The notes below the pieces were generated by a model, which saw only the letters and a list, made by a program, of their open reading frames with translations, did not search any database and had not been told where the DNA came from. From positions 238,501-302,500 of the forward strand of contig JADJRD010000003.1 in NCBI GenBank assembly GCA_016712405.1: 64,000 nucleotides of DNA, written 5' to 3'. Positions 1 to 9,146 of this stretch are shown one piece after another (the first letter of the stretch is position 1; every line of letters starts with the position of its first letter). This stretch comes from Cellvibrio sp. (lineage in GTDB: Bacteria > Pseudomonadota > Gammaproteobacteria > Pseudomonadales > Cellvibrionaceae). Both the position numbers and the translations under genes were made by a program.

Positions 1-75
1 AAAGTGACCTGTTGAGTGTAGCCCCAAATTGGAAAAAATCCGTCCAGAAAGTCACATAAATCGATAAGGCAAGAG

Positions 76-438
76 TTAGGCGGAGGCTTGAACTACATCC
101 TTATCGACCTCAGCCTCCAGAACTAATTTGGCTTTGAGGTCAGGAGATAAATCGTTCCAGTGAACATTCATCAGTGCACCTTGAAGGGCATAGAGCATGA
201 CTTTTGAAACATTGATGTCGCGAGATCGAATGCGGCGGTAGGCTTCAACTGCTCCCACCTTTTGTAAATCCGCGTAAGTGTTAATGCCAATCGCGTGTAG
301 AATGTTAACCGAAGCCATTCCCAGATTTTTGAGTTGCAATAATTCTTGACTGCTAGTCGGCATGACAAAAAGCTCCAACGGTTTGTTATCGTTATTTAAC
401 TGTTGTGTTTTAAATGGTCCATTTACGGCGTGCTTCAT
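76..438 (-). CDS. TfoX/Sxy C-terminal-domain protein
   Basis: A 120-residue protein whose residues about 27-110 match the TfoX/Sxy C-terminal domain: a helix-hairpin-helix-like stretch (LKNLGMASVNILHAIGI), the segment ADLQKVGAVEAYRRI, and MLYALQGALMNVHWNDL, which is very typical of the family. It lacks the N-terminal TfoX domain, so it is the stand-alone C-terminal form seen in many Gammaproteobacteria. Sxy/TfoX proteins act with CRP on competence genes, but the role of the isolated domain is not established. It is divergent from the M15 peptidase gene. The first ATG is taken as the start; the ribosome binding site is weak and a start at residue 26 is possible. Confidence 0.8.
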   Translation of the reverse strand: MKHAVNGPFKTQQLNNDNKPLELFVMPTSSQELLQLKNLGMASVNILHAIGINTYADLQKVGAVEAYRRIRSRDINVSKVMLYALQGALMNVHWNDLSPDLKAKLVLEAEVDKDVVQASA

Positions 439-590
439 CTTACAGACTTGAATTTAACCTGCAATTGTTTTGTAAGAAATTGTAATCTTTTTTTCTTGTA
501 AAGTTATGTCAGTAAATCCGATGAAATTGTATGGCACAAAAATCTTCAACAAAAAGAAATTTCACAACAACATGATTAAAGATAGAGCTC

Positions 591-1262
591 ATGAATAAAG
601 AAAGGCTATTAGGGTTAGATGACAATTCAGTTGTTTATGATGATCACTTCAAACAGTTTCTTCATCCGGATGTCATTGTTCCACTTCAAGAGTTATCTCG
701 TGTTGCAGCTGAAGCGGGTTTTCTTTTGGCGTTGGCGAGTGGTTATCGAAATTTCTCACGGCAATTATTGATTTGGAATCAAAAAGTATCAGGCGCGCGC
801 GCGGTTTATGATTCAGAAGGTAATATAGTCAATATGACAATTTTATCGGATGATGAAAAATTATGGGCGATTCTTCGCTGGTCGGCTTTACCGGGAGCGT
901 CCAGGCATCATTGGGGAACGGATGTTGATATTTATGATCGATCAAAGATTGACGCCAATTATCAGTTGCAATTAACAGTAGCAGAGACGGTTGAGCCTAG
1001 GCCATTTGCAGAATTTCATCTGTGGTTAACTGAAAAATTGGCAGAAAAAAATTGTCCTTTTTATCGCCCTTATGCAGTGGATAAAGGTGGTGTGGCACCT
1101 GAACCTTGGCATTTAAGTTATACGCCTGTAGCAAATCAAATGTCTGCGCAATTTTCGCTGGATCTATTAGTCGAGCAAATTCAGCAAACGGATATTTTGT
1201 TGAAAGAATCTATCTTGCGAAATATCGAAGAAATTTATCAACGATTTATCAAAATCGATTGA
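591..1262 (+). CDS. M15 family D-alanyl-D-alanine carboxypeptidase-like protein
   Basis: A 223-residue protein of the VanY/DacB M15 zinc peptidase family. The metal-binding motif SRHHWGTDVDIYD lies at residues 104-116 (His107 and Asp111/113 as likely ligands) and the second motif EPWHLSY at 171-177 supplies the catalytic Glu and third ligand. GYRNFSRQ at 51-58 is the usual substrate-side arginine loop. No convincing signal peptide is visible, so cytoplasmic action, for example in muropeptide recycling, is possible. The MFS gene starts 5 bases after its stop, suggesting one transcript with the transporter and HAD gene. The family call is firm; the exact substrate is not. Confidence 0.85.
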   Translation: MNKERLLGLDDNSVVYDDHFKQFLHPDVIVPLQELSRVAAEAGFLLALASGYRNFSRQLLIWNQKVSGARAVYDSEGNIVNMTILSDDEKLWAILRWSALPGASRHHWGTDVDIYDRSKIDANYQLQLTVAETVEPRPFAEFHLWLTEKLAEKNCPFYRPYAVDKGGVAPEPWHLSYTPVANQMSAQFSLDLLVEQIQQTDILLKESILRNIEEIYQRFIKID

Positions 1263-1267
1263 AAATA

Positions 1268-2638
1268 ATGGGATTAATTATGCAACCTCAGGTTTCCAAA
1301 ACTGCCATTCGATCTTGGATGTTATTTGATTGGGCCGCACAGCCTTTTTTTACAGTGGTAATCACTTTTATATTTGGCCCTTATTTTGTTGCCAAATTGG
1401 CACAGGATCCTGTTCATGGTCAAGCAGCCTGGAGTCATGCAATTGCAATAGCTGGATTTATTATCGCGATTTTTTCTCCCATATTAGGATCAATTGCGGA
1501 TGCAACCGGTAGTCGAAAGCCTTGGATTGTATTTTTTGCGATGATCAAAATAATGGCTTTGGCTTCACTTTGGTTCGCAGCCCCTGGGTATCCATTATTT
1601 TGGCCGATGACTGCTGTGGTGTTTGCTATGGTTGCTGCAGAATTTTCCATTGTCTTTAACGATTCAATGATGCCGCGATTAATTGCTAAAGATCAAATTG
1701 GTCGAATATCGAATTTGGCTTGGGGGTTGGGTTACGCGGGTGGATTAGTGGTGCTATTCAGTGTGTTGTTGTTCTTTGCTGCTAATGCAGAAACAGGAAA
1801 AACATTATTGGGGATTGATCATTTATTTTCATTGGATCCGATCCGGGGTGAAGATGCTAGGGTCACTGCGCCGCTGGCGGCTATCTGGTATGCAATTTTT
1901 ATTTTGCCGATGCTGTTATTCACGCCTGACGTAAGTGCCAAATCTTCTCTGGCATTGGCAATTAAATTGGGTTTGCGTGAAACAATATCCACAATTAAAT
2001 CATTGGGTGAAAGAAAAAATTTGTTACGATTTTTTTTGGCGAGAATGATTTATCAGGATGGTGTAAATGGATTGTTGGCTTTGGGTGGCGCTTTTGCTGC
2101 AGGCATGTTTGCCTGGCAAACCATGGAAATGGGCATCTACGGAATTTTGTTATTGGTGGCAGCGATTTTTGGATGTCTTGTCGCCAGTAAATTGGATCAG
2201 AAATTAGGTGCCCCTTTTGTTGTGAGTGCTTCATTGTTATGTTTGCTGTTGGCAACAGTTGGTATTATTTCCACGGGTCCTGGATACAGTTTATTTGGAT
2301 TGGTTCAAGTTTCCATCGAGGATACAGGCGGTTTATTTGCAACAGCCGCTGAAAAAATTTACATCGCTTTTGGATTGTTGATTGGTTTAACTTTTGGGCC
2401 TGTGCAAGCATCTTCGCGCGCATTTTTAGCGCAGCAAGTATCAGTTGATGAATCGGGTCGTTTTTTTGGACTTTACGCCTTAACGGGCAGGGCGACTTCT
2501 TTTCTGGCGCCTATGTCGGTGATGTTTTTAACCAGCTACTATGGTTCAACCCGAATGGGTATGGCGGCGTTGGTGGTTTTTTTATTGGTCGGTTGGTTTA
2601 TTTTTTTAGGTGTAAAAAAGTCGAGTGAAGTATGTTAG
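1268..2638 (+). CDS. MFS transporter, UMF1/Atg22-like family
   Basis: A polytopic membrane protein of about 456 residues with roughly 12 hydrophobic segments. The opening SWMLFDWAAQPFFTVVITFIFGPYF is characteristic of the UMF1 (Atg22-like) branch of the major facilitator superfamily, and GSIADATGSRKPWI is the MFS motif-A loop. The start at 1268 (or 1280) is preferred because the frame extends upstream into the M15 gene only as overlap. Its stop overlaps the start of the HAD gene by 7 bases, indicating translational coupling. The substrate cannot be told from sequence; related proteins are loosely linked to amino acid or sugar efflux. Confidence 0.8.
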   Translation: MGLIMQPQVSKTAIRSWMLFDWAAQPFFTVVITFIFGPYFVAKLAQDPVHGQAAWSHAIAIAGFIIAIFSPILGSIADATGSRKPWIVFFAMIKIMALASLWFAAPGYPLFWPMTAVVFAMVAAEFSIVFNDSMMPRLIAKDQIGRISNLAWGLGYAGGLVVLFSVLLFFAANAETGKTLLGIDHLFSLDPIRGEDARVTAPLAAIWYAIFILPMLLFTPDVSAKSSLALAIKLGLRETISTIKSLGERKNLLRFFLARMIYQDGVNGLLALGGAFAAGMFAWQTMEMGIYGILLLVAAIFGCLVASKLDQKLGAPFVVSASLLCLLLATVGIISTGPGYSLFGLVQVSIEDTGGLFATAAEKIYIAFGLLIGLTFGPVQASSRAFLAQQVSVDESGRFFGLYALTGRATSFLAPMSVMFLTSYYGSTRMGMAALVVFLLVGWFIFLGVKKSSEVC

Positions 2639-3366
2639 TGATATTTGATTGCGATGGTGTGTTGGTCGATAGCGAAAATTTGGATTCAGAAGTTCTGGTG
2701 GAATGCTTTGCAACAGAAGGTGTAGAGATTACAGAGCATGAAATTGATGTCAGATTTCGCGGAAAATCTGTGCCCGATTGCATTCGATTGGCCAAAGAAA
2801 TTTTATCTGAATTGCCATCGTGGAAAATAAAATCCGCTGAGGAACAAGAAATCGATACCGGAATTTTCTGGCGAAAAAAACAATTGCGTTGTTTAGAGAT
2901 TTATCAAAAAAAAATACAAGCGATACCGGGTGTTGTGGATGTCATTAAAATGTTAAAACAAAAACAGATTCCGATTTGTGTCGCATCCAATGGTAAGCAT
3001 GAAAAAATGGCGATTACCTTAGCGAAAACTGATATCGCACAATACTTCGGCAAAAATGTTTTTAGTTTTGAAGAAGTAACACAAGGAAAACCGGCGCCAG
3101 ATTTATTTTTACATGCAGCAAACACTATGGGCGTCGCACCGGAAAATACTATTGTTGTAGAAGATTCTTTATCCGGAATTAAAGCTGCGTTGGCAGCAGG
3201 TATGAAACCGTTGGCATACTGTGCACCTCAAGCGAATGGTGATGACTATTATTTGTTACCAAAAATTAAAGAAATGAATGTGACTTGGTTTAGGGACATG
3301 AAAGAGTTGCCTGGGCTCCTCTCTTTTCCAAAGTGGGGAACTCTAATGAATCTTCAAAAAAATTAA
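2632..3366 (+). CDS. HAD-superfamily phosphatase/phosphoglucomutase-like hydrolase
   Basis: A 244-residue HAD protein. Motif I is FDCDGVLVDSE with the nucleophile Asp6 and acid/base Asp8; motif II is VASNG near residue 122; the lysine of KPAPD and the acidic motif VVEDSLSGIKAA complete the active site. The helical cap between residues 15 and 90 places it in the beta-phosphoglucomutase/Gph subgroup that acts on small phosphorylated sugars. The start codon lies inside the end of the transporter gene, so the two are probably co-translated. A substrate among sugar phosphates is likely but not determined. Confidence 0.8.
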   Translation: MLVIFDCDGVLVDSENLDSEVLVECFATEGVEITEHEIDVRFRGKSVPDCIRLAKEILSELPSWKIKSAEEQEIDTGIFWRKKQLRCLEIYQKKIQAIPGVVDVIKMLKQKQIPICVASNGKHEKMAITLAKTDIAQYFGKNVFSFEEVTQGKPAPDLFLHAANTMGVAPENTIVVEDSLSGIKAALAAGMKPLAYCAPQANGDDYYLLPKIKEMNVTWFRDMKELPGLLSFPKWGTLMNLQKN

Positions 3367-3386
3367 TTTCAACATCAGGTTCAATC

Positions 3387-4163
3387 ATGATCAATAAAAC
3401 CCTCTGGGAATCGCTCAGATTAGAAGCGCAGGAGGCCAGTAAAGGTGAGCCAGTGCTGGCCAGTTTTTATCACGCCATTATTTTAAATCACGCCAGTTTT
3501 TCGGCTGCGATCAGTTTTCATCTGGCGAATAAACTGGATAGTCAGGCCTTACCAGCGATGATGATTCGTGAAGTGTTTGAGCAAGCTATGTTAGCGGATC
3601 CGCAAATTGAAATTGCTATGCAAGCCGACATTATTGCGCATCGTGAACGCGATCCTGCGTGCAAAAATTTATGCATGCCGTTTTTATTTTTTAAAGGCTA
3701 TCATGCGTTGCAGTCTTGGCGAGTGGCGCATTGGTTGTGGCAACAAGGTCGTCGTTCCCTGGCGTTGTTTTTTCAAAACCAAATTTCTCAAGTGTTTGAT
3801 GTGGATATTCATCCCGGTGCGACTATCGGCAAAAGTATCATGATCGATCATGCAACCGGTGTAGTGATTGGTGAAACAGCGGTAATTGAAGACGAAGTTT
3901 CCATGTTGCACGGTGTGACCTTAGGCGGCAGTGGTTGTGCCAAAAAAGATCGCCACCCCAAAGTGCGTCGAGGAGTGTTAATTGGCGTTGGCGCAAAAAT
4001 TTTGGGCTGCATTGAAATTGGTGTTGGAGCCAAAATTGGTGCAGGTAGTTTGGTGTTGGAAGATGTTGATCCACATACTACTGTTGCGGGGGTTCCGGCA
4101 AAAGTAATAGGGCGACCCAATTTGGATACGCCCGCATTGAATATGGATCACAATTTATCTTGA
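3387..4163 (+). CDS. cysE: Serine O-acetyltransferase
   Basis: CysE, 258 residues, transfers acetyl from acetyl-CoA to L-serine, the first committed step of cysteine synthesis. The N-terminal helical domain (LWESLRLEAQEASKGEP, SFYHAIILNHASF) is followed by a left-handed beta-helix of hexapeptide repeats from about residue 138. The catalytic pair is visible as Asp140 in VDIHPGATIG and His155 in IDHATGVVIGE; LHGVTLGG and VAGVPAKVIG are family signatures. Start ATG 3387 matches family length better than the upstream in-frame codon at 3333. It lies 20 bases after the HAD gene and may share its transcript. Confidence 0.93.
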   Translation: MINKTLWESLRLEAQEASKGEPVLASFYHAIILNHASFSAAISFHLANKLDSQALPAMMIREVFEQAMLADPQIEIAMQADIIAHRERDPACKNLCMPFLFFKGYHALQSWRVAHWLWQQGRRSLALFFQNQISQVFDVDIHPGATIGKSIMIDHATGVVIGETAVIEDEVSMLHGVTLGGSGCAKKDRHPKVRRGVLIGVGAKILGCIEIGVGAKIGAGSLVLEDVDPHTTVAGVPAKVIGRPNLDTPALNMDHNLS

Positions 4164-4167
4164 TGGT

Positions 4168-4398
4168 TTAAGCTACGTTGCTGTTAGGTGTATTCTGAAT
4201 AACACCATCCATTAACCAATTGTGCACAGCTTGGCGACTTTTTAACATCTCCATGTAATGTTCAATTAACATTTGGTTGGGGCGCGATTGGTGCATCATG
4301 CGATCAATTTTATCCGTTAAAAATGCAATATCATTTTCAACTTTTTCGCGCATAGCCGATGTGTCATCCAAGGGATGTTTGATTGCGATACTTGTCAT
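4168..4398 (-). CDS. Small hypothetical protein
   Basis: A 76-residue acidic-to-neutral helical protein with no recognised domain. The start at 4398 is chosen because an excellent ribosome binding site, AAGGAG, sits 6 bases upstream on the minus strand. The middle (residues 15-60) is predicted helical with heptad-like hydrophobics (VENDIAFLTDKIDRMMHQ ... LIEHYMEMLKSRQAVHNWL). It converges on cysE with only 4 bases between the stops. No function is assigned. Confidence 0.6.
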   Translation of the reverse strand: MTSIAIKHPLDDTSAMREKVENDIAFLTDKIDRMMHQSRPNQMLIEHYMEMLKSRQAVHNWLMDGVIQNTPNSNVA

Positions 4399-4666
4399 GT
4401 TGATCTCCTTACAATTTAAGTGGTTCAAGTATGATCTATCTATCGGCTATTGCCAGCAAAAATAAAGACTGATTAGTTACAAAGCATTTCTATTTTTATG
4501 CGATAAAGTTGATAGGGCTTGGTCAAATAATTGACGATAAGCTGAAAAGATGCTGCCGGGCGACTCGATCAAAATAATTGGTCAATAGTTTGACATTTTT
4601 GGGGTAAGGTGAAGTCGCTACAAAGATGGTTATAATTCAATTTAAATGCGAATTTGGAAAAATCTT

Positions 4667-5458
4667 ATGTCTGCCAATACTAGTTCGGAAATGTTTGAAA
4701 TTGTCTTTCGTGGCGATATTCAATTTGGTCAGAATCTCGCGGATGTGAAATCGAGACTGCAACAGCTTTTTAAAATTGATGCAGCTAAAGTTGATGCATT
4801 ATTTACTGGGAAGCCTGTAGTGTTAAAGCGAGGCTTGGATAAGGCGAGCGCAGAAAAATATCAGGAGGTATTGACCAAGGCAGGTGCATTGATTGAACTT
4901 GTATCAGCCTCATCTGAAAAACCTTTAGCGCCTTCACAAAAAGATCCAACAGAGAAATCTCCGACTTCAGTGCCGGCAGAAAAATCAAATACATCGGTGG
5001 AGGCATCGAGTGTTGTTGGTGCGCAATGGACGCTTGCACCTGTGGGGAGTTTGATGATGCCGGCATCTGCGCGTTTGGCACCTGCGGTTCGTCAATTTAA
5101 TTTGAGTGTTTATTCATTGCGCCCAGTGGGTGGGCTCTTGGTTGATAAGGCTGAATCCAGACAACCTGAGCCTGAGCCCTTAATGATTCCCGATTATAAA
5201 GTGGCTGATGTAGGTGTAAATTTGATTGACGCAGGCGAAAAAATGGAATTGCCGTTTTTGGAAATTGATGTTGAAGATTGGGGGTTGTCCGAGCCCGGCA
5301 CACCACTCTTGGCTGAGAATGAAAAAGCACCTGAAGTAACGTCGGTCATCCCCCCTGATTTTTCACTGGCGCCTGTAGGCAGTTTGCTGGAACAAATCAA
5401 ACCACAAGTAGAAATTAAAATACCGGATGTTAGTGGTTTAAAAATTCTTGAGAATTAA
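4667..5458 (+). CDS. Hypothetical protein with three PVGxL repeats, upstream of the AsmA-family gene
   Basis: A 263-residue protein. Residues about 10-80 form a compact domain (EIVFRGDIQFGQNLADVK ... LKRGLDKASAEKYQEVL) of a kind I have seen at the N-terminus of assorted proteobacterial proteins but cannot name. The rest is low-complexity and proline/acid rich, with three copies of a motif of form SLxPVGxLL (TLAPVGSLM, SLRPVGGLL, SLAPVGSLL). There is no signal peptide or membrane segment. The stop is 3 bases before the AsmA-family start codon, so the two are almost certainly co-transcribed and may work together. ATG 4667 is preferred over 4646. Confidence 0.6.
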   Translation: MSANTSSEMFEIVFRGDIQFGQNLADVKSRLQQLFKIDAAKVDALFTGKPVVLKRGLDKASAEKYQEVLTKAGALIELVSASSEKPLAPSQKDPTEKSPTSVPAEKSNTSVEASSVVGAQWTLAPVGSLMMPASARLAPAVRQFNLSVYSLRPVGGLLVDKAESRQPEPEPLMIPDYKVADVGVNLIDAGEKMELPFLEIDVEDWGLSEPGTPLLAENEKAPEVTSVIPPDFSLAPVGSLLEQIKPQVEIKIPDVSGLKILEN

Positions 5459-5461
5459 TCG

Positions 5462-7564
5462 ATGAAAAAGTTGTTGAAAATGGTAGGTGCAATTTTTCTG
5501 CTCGTGTTGTTAGCGATTGTTGCATTGATTGTGTTTGTCGATCCCAACCGTTTCAAGCCTTCAATTGAATCGCTTGCCAAAAACCAGAATATTGCCTTGA
5601 GCATTGAAGGTGATTTGTCGTGGAAATTATGGCCCAGTATCGGGTTGGGTGCAGAAACAGTGACATTGGGTTCATTGGTTGAATCTGAAAAACGATTGGC
5701 TGAAATTGAACAGATGAGTTTGTTGTTGGCGCTCGCACCTTTATTTTCCGGTAATTTTCAAGCGGATCATTTGGTGTTGTCAGGTGTTAAGCTGAATCTG
5801 GCCGTTGATCAAAAAGGCAAAACCAATTGGTCATTTTTGACTGACAGTAAAACAGCTGAGCCTGTACCTACAAACACCAGTGAATCTTCACTGAATATGA
5901 ATATTGAAAAAATCAGTATTGAGAATAGTCAAATCACTTATCTGGATGAACAGACAAAACAGTCGATTCAATTGAGTGATTTCAATTTACATTTGAAGGA
6001 TGTGAACACTCAAGAAAAATTATTTCCGGTATCTGTGACAACTGGCATCACGGTTAAAACGGGTAGCGATCCTGAGATTCGATTGTCCCTTGATCTTGGC
6101 AATCAAATTAAAATGGATAAACAATTCAAGTCGCTGCAATTATCAGATGGGAAATTGCAGTTAGAAATACTGGGTAAAAAGAATGTCGCTATACCCTTGA
6201 TTTATGATCTTCAGGTCAGTGGTTTACAAAATAAAATGTCTTACAAAGGCAATCTCAAGCTTGAATTAATTTCGTTGCGGGATTTGTTAACTCATTTTGA
6301 TGTGCAATTAGAGACTGCAAATAAAGAAGCTGTTTCAACTCTGGAGTTCAGTTCACCCTTTGAAGGTGATGAACAGAAAATTGCATTGAATGAGTTGCAA
6401 TTGTTATTCGACGGCAATGCTTTTAAAGGTTCTTTTGCTATTACTGATTTTGCAAAAACTGCCATCAAACTCAATCTGCAGGGTGATAAATTCAATCTCG
6501 ATGATTATTTGCCTACGGCAACGGAAGAAGTGACTGCTCAGCCAGAATCAACAACGGATACAGTTCTGCCATTGGATTCACTGCGCAGTTTAAACTTGAA
6601 TGCCAAGATTCAATTAAATGAACTCATTGTCAAAAAATTAAAAATGACAGGTTTGGATTGGAAGCTGCTTGCCAAAAATGGCATGGTGGAACAACAGCTC
6701 AATGGTCAAACCTATTCAGGAAAAATTCTATTTAAAAACCAATTGGATGCACGTAGTGAAAAAGCCAATTTAACATTCGATGCGGCATTGGAATCAGTTC
6801 AAGTGAATCAACTGTTGGATGATTTGTTTGAGCACGACAAAGAAAAATTTGATCTTCAAGGTGCTATACATCTTCGTGCTTTGGGCGGCGCCAATGGTGC
6901 GACCGTTAATCAATTAATGAAAACTTTGCAAAGTAATGCGACTTTTTCCGGGGCAGAATTGAGCATCACTCCCATCAACTTACAAAAACAATTTTGTAAA
7001 CTGGTTGATTTGGTGAATAAAAATCCTGAATCTGATCAGGAATGGCAAAATCTAACAAAGCTGACGGAAATTTCCGGCAGCATTAAATTACGTGATGAAA
7101 AGATTGTTATCGACAGTTTTAAAGCGGGTGTCGAAAATCTGTTGCTAAGCTCAAGTGGGCAAATTGACCTGGCGAAGGATAGGTATGATTTGCTGTTGCC
7201 CTTTAAGCTATTAAAAAGTGCAACTACCTCGGGTGAAGAAATCAGTACCAGTCAACAACAGGGCCAAGGCTGTGTGATTGGTGATACTTTTTGGGCAGAA
7301 AAGGGTATGAGTTTGTTGCGTTGTAAAGGAAAATTATCAGGAATGGATCCGCTAAGTGACTGCGGCCCCGATAAAGAATTATTGCTGGATATCACCAAGG
7401 ATTACGCTGAATATAAAATCAAAAAGAAACACGGCGCTAAAATTGACGAGAAAAAACAAGAAGTAAAAACCAAAATTGATGATAAAAAGAAAAAACTGTT
7501 TGATAAATTACAAAAGAAATTGGGTGGCTCCGGCGACGAGAAAGCCGCCGAAGAAATTCGTTGA
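5462..7564 (+). CDS. AsmA-family inner-membrane protein
   Basis: A 700-residue protein with one N-terminal membrane anchor (residues about 5-27, then FVDPNRFKPSIESLAKNQN), the typical AsmA opening. The large periplasmic part contains the DUF748/AsmA-type beta-rich repeats, for example LSIEGDLSWKLWPSIGLG and the C-terminal VENLLLSSSGQIDLAKDRYDLLL. AsmA-like proteins are bridge-like lipid carriers implicated in phospholipid transport to the outer membrane. The C-terminus is a lysine-rich tail (residues about 655-695). The gene directly precedes mutY, the arrangement found in pseudomonads. Confidence 0.85.
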   Translation: MKKLLKMVGAIFLLVLLAIVALIVFVDPNRFKPSIESLAKNQNIALSIEGDLSWKLWPSIGLGAETVTLGSLVESEKRLAEIEQMSLLLALAPLFSGNFQADHLVLSGVKLNLAVDQKGKTNWSFLTDSKTAEPVPTNTSESSLNMNIEKISIENSQITYLDEQTKQSIQLSDFNLHLKDVNTQEKLFPVSVTTGITVKTGSDPEIRLSLDLGNQIKMDKQFKSLQLSDGKLQLEILGKKNVAIPLIYDLQVSGLQNKMSYKGNLKLELISLRDLLTHFDVQLETANKEAVSTLEFSSPFEGDEQKIALNELQLLFDGNAFKGSFAITDFAKTAIKLNLQGDKFNLDDYLPTATEEVTAQPESTTDTVLPLDSLRSLNLNAKIQLNELIVKKLKMTGLDWKLLAKNGMVEQQLNGQTYSGKILFKNQLDARSEKANLTFDAALESVQVNQLLDDLFEHDKEKFDLQGAIHLRALGGANGATVNQLMKTLQSNATFSGAELSITPINLQKQFCKLVDLVNKNPESDQEWQNLTKLTEISGSIKLRDEKIVIDSFKAGVENLLLSSSGQIDLAKDRYDLLLPFKLLKSATTSGEEISTSQQQGQGCVIGDTFWAEKGMSLLRCKGKLSGMDPLSDCGPDKELLLDITKDYAEYKIKKKHGAKIDEKKQEVKTKIDDKKKKLFDKLQKKLGGSGDEKAAEEIR

Positions 7565-7569
7565 TATCT

Positions 7570-8649
7570 ATGAGTCAAAATTTTTCAAAATCGGTATTAA
7601 CCTGGTTTGATCGTCACGGACGAAAACATTTGCCTTGGCAACAAAATATCAACGCCTATCGTGTCTGGTTATCCGAAATCATGTTGCAACAAACACAGGT
7701 CGCAACGGTGATTCCTTATTTCGAGCGTTTTGTTAAACAATATCCGGATGTGAAATATTTGGCGGCAGCGCCTATAGATAAAGTGCTGCATTTGTGGACA
7801 GGTTTGGGTTATTACGCCCGAGCACGCAATCTACACAAGTGTGCAAAAACGATTGTTGAAATTCATGGAGGAGAATTTCCATCAACAGTGGATGAGTTGG
7901 CCGATTTACCCGGTATTGGTCGTTCAACTGCAGGTGCGATTGTTAGCATCGCATTTAAAAAACCGGCAGCGATTTTGGATGGCAATGTGAAGCGAGTTCT
8001 CGCGCGTTATTTTGCTGTCGAAGGTTGGCCTGGGTTGCCTAATGTTGCCAATCAATTGTGGCAAATTGCAGAAGAGTTGAATCCGAAAAAACGTCCCGAT
8101 CATTACACACAAGCCATGATGGATTTGGGCGCGACTATTTGCACACGCAGCAAACCTCAATGTGATATTTGCCCTCTGCGCGAAGGTTGCATTGCTTATG
8201 CACAAGGATCGACTCAACAATTTCCCGGTAAAAAGCCGAAAAAAGATTTGCCAGAAAAATCAGTGCAATTATTAATGTTGCGCAACAACTCTGGCGATTT
8301 TTTATTGGAACAACGTCCACCTTTAGGCATTTGGGGTGGGCTTTGGAGTTTTCCGGAAATTGATTTGGAAATTGATGCGGAAGATTTTGTGAATGATAAA
8401 TGGTGCAAAATAGCTTCTATAGAAATGTGGAATTCGTATCGTCACACATTTAGCCACTATCATTTGGATATCACACCTGTATTGATTCAACTGACGAAAA
8501 CCCCTAAAACTATCGGCGAAGCCAAATGCCACTGGTACAATCCTCACCAGCCTGAAGCATTGGGTTTGGCTGCCCCCGTAAAAAAATTATTGGATAAATT
8601 GGCCCAGCTTGATCCACGCGCAAGCCCAAAAAAATCCACCCGTAAATGA
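7570..8649 (+). CDS. mutY: A/G-specific adenine DNA glycosylase MutY
   Basis: MutY, 359 residues, removes adenine mispaired with 8-oxoguanine. The N-terminal HhH-GPD domain shows SEIMLQQTQVATVIPYF with the catalytic Glu, the hairpin LPGIGRSTAGAI followed by the conserved Asp of LDGNVKRVLAR, and the 4Fe-4S loop C191-x6-C198-x2-C201-x5-C207. The C-terminal half is a NUDIX-like 8-oxoG recognition domain (LLEQRPPLGIWGGLWSFPE). The ATG at 7570 is used; it starts 5 bases after the AsmA-family stop. It is followed by yggX, as usual. Confidence 0.95.
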   Translation: MSQNFSKSVLTWFDRHGRKHLPWQQNINAYRVWLSEIMLQQTQVATVIPYFERFVKQYPDVKYLAAAPIDKVLHLWTGLGYYARARNLHKCAKTIVEIHGGEFPSTVDELADLPGIGRSTAGAIVSIAFKKPAAILDGNVKRVLARYFAVEGWPGLPNVANQLWQIAEELNPKKRPDHYTQAMMDLGATICTRSKPQCDICPLREGCIAYAQGSTQQFPGKKPKKDLPEKSVQLLMLRNNSGDFLLEQRPPLGIWGGLWSFPEIDLEIDAEDFVNDKWCKIASIEMWNSYRHTFSHYHLDITPVLIQLTKTPKTIGEAKCHWYNPHQPEALGLAAPVKKLLDKLAQLDPRASPKKSTRK

Positions 8650-8663
8650 GTTGAGATGAATCT

Positions 8664-8938
8664 ATGCCCAGAATGGTTTTTGCCGCAAGTATGAACAAGA
8701 AATGGAAGGTTTGGATATGCCGCCTTATCCAGGCACCAAGGGGCAAGATATTTTCAATCATGTGTCCAAAAAAGCCTGGCAAGAATGGATGGCTCACCAA
8801 ACTCTGTTAATCAATGAAAAACGCCTGAATATGATGGACATGGGCACCAAGGTTTATCTTTCCGAACAAATGACCAAATTTTTGTCCGGTGAAAATGTTG
8901 ATCAAGCCGAAGGTTATGTCCCACCAGCCAAGAGTTGA
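8664..8938 (+). CDS. yggX: Fe(2+)-trafficking protein YggX, frame broken in a T tract
   Basis: YggX protects iron-sulfur proteins from oxidative damage. From 8702 the frame reads MEGLDMPPYPGTKG to EGYVPPAKS, nearly the whole family, but the conserved N-terminus with Cys is missing there. It is encoded just upstream in another frame from ATG 8664: adding one T to the T5 tract at 8677-8681 gives MPRMVFCRKYEQEMEGLDM, a textbook YggX start, and a 91-residue protein of normal length. So either one base was lost in sequencing or the gene is truly frameshifted. The ATG at 8702 lacks a Shine-Dalgarno and corresponds to an internal Met, so it is unlikely to be the true start. Confidence 0.88.
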
Positions 8939-8987
8939 TTGCTCATCTTTTAGTCATTGAAAGAACAGGTTTTTTTCCAAATCAGGC

Positions 8988-9016
8988 TTGACTCGATCAG
9001 GTCGAGCGGGTTTAAT
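8988..9016 (+). promoter_or_regulatory. Sigma-70 promoter for the tRNA-Phe/tRNA-Arg pair
   Basis: TTGACT at 8988-8993 and TTTAAT at 9011-9016 are separated by 17 bases, and the -10 box is followed by a GC-rich discriminator, as expected for a stable-RNA promoter. It lies about 30 bases upstream of the first tRNA. Confidence 0.65.
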
Positions 9017-9046
9017 ACGCGCCTCTTGCGCTAGCCGCAAAGACAC

Positions 9047-9122
9047 GCCCAGATAGCTCAGTCGGTAGAGCAGTGGATTGAAAATCCTCGTGTCCCTGGT
9101 TCGATTCCGGGTCTGGGCACCA
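9047..9122 (+). tRNA. tRNA-Phe (GAA)
   Basis: 76 nucleotides including an encoded CCA. The acceptor arms GCCCAGA and TCTGGGC pair, the D-arm AGCTCAGTCGGTAGAGC and T-arm GGTTCGATTCC are canonical, and the anticodon loop ATTGAAAAT carries GAA. It is followed after 24 bases by tRNA-Arg in the same orientation. Confidence 0.97.
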
Positions 9123-9146
9123 TATCAAAACCCGAAGTTCGTTAGA

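Noticed and set aside
4590..4636. TTGACA and TATAAT as a promoter for the gene at 4667
   Set aside because: The boxes are 35 bases apart, too far to work as one sigma-70 promoter.
8702..8938. A short YggX starting at 8702
   Set aside because: The conserved N-terminus is encoded just upstream in another frame, so a tract error is more likely.
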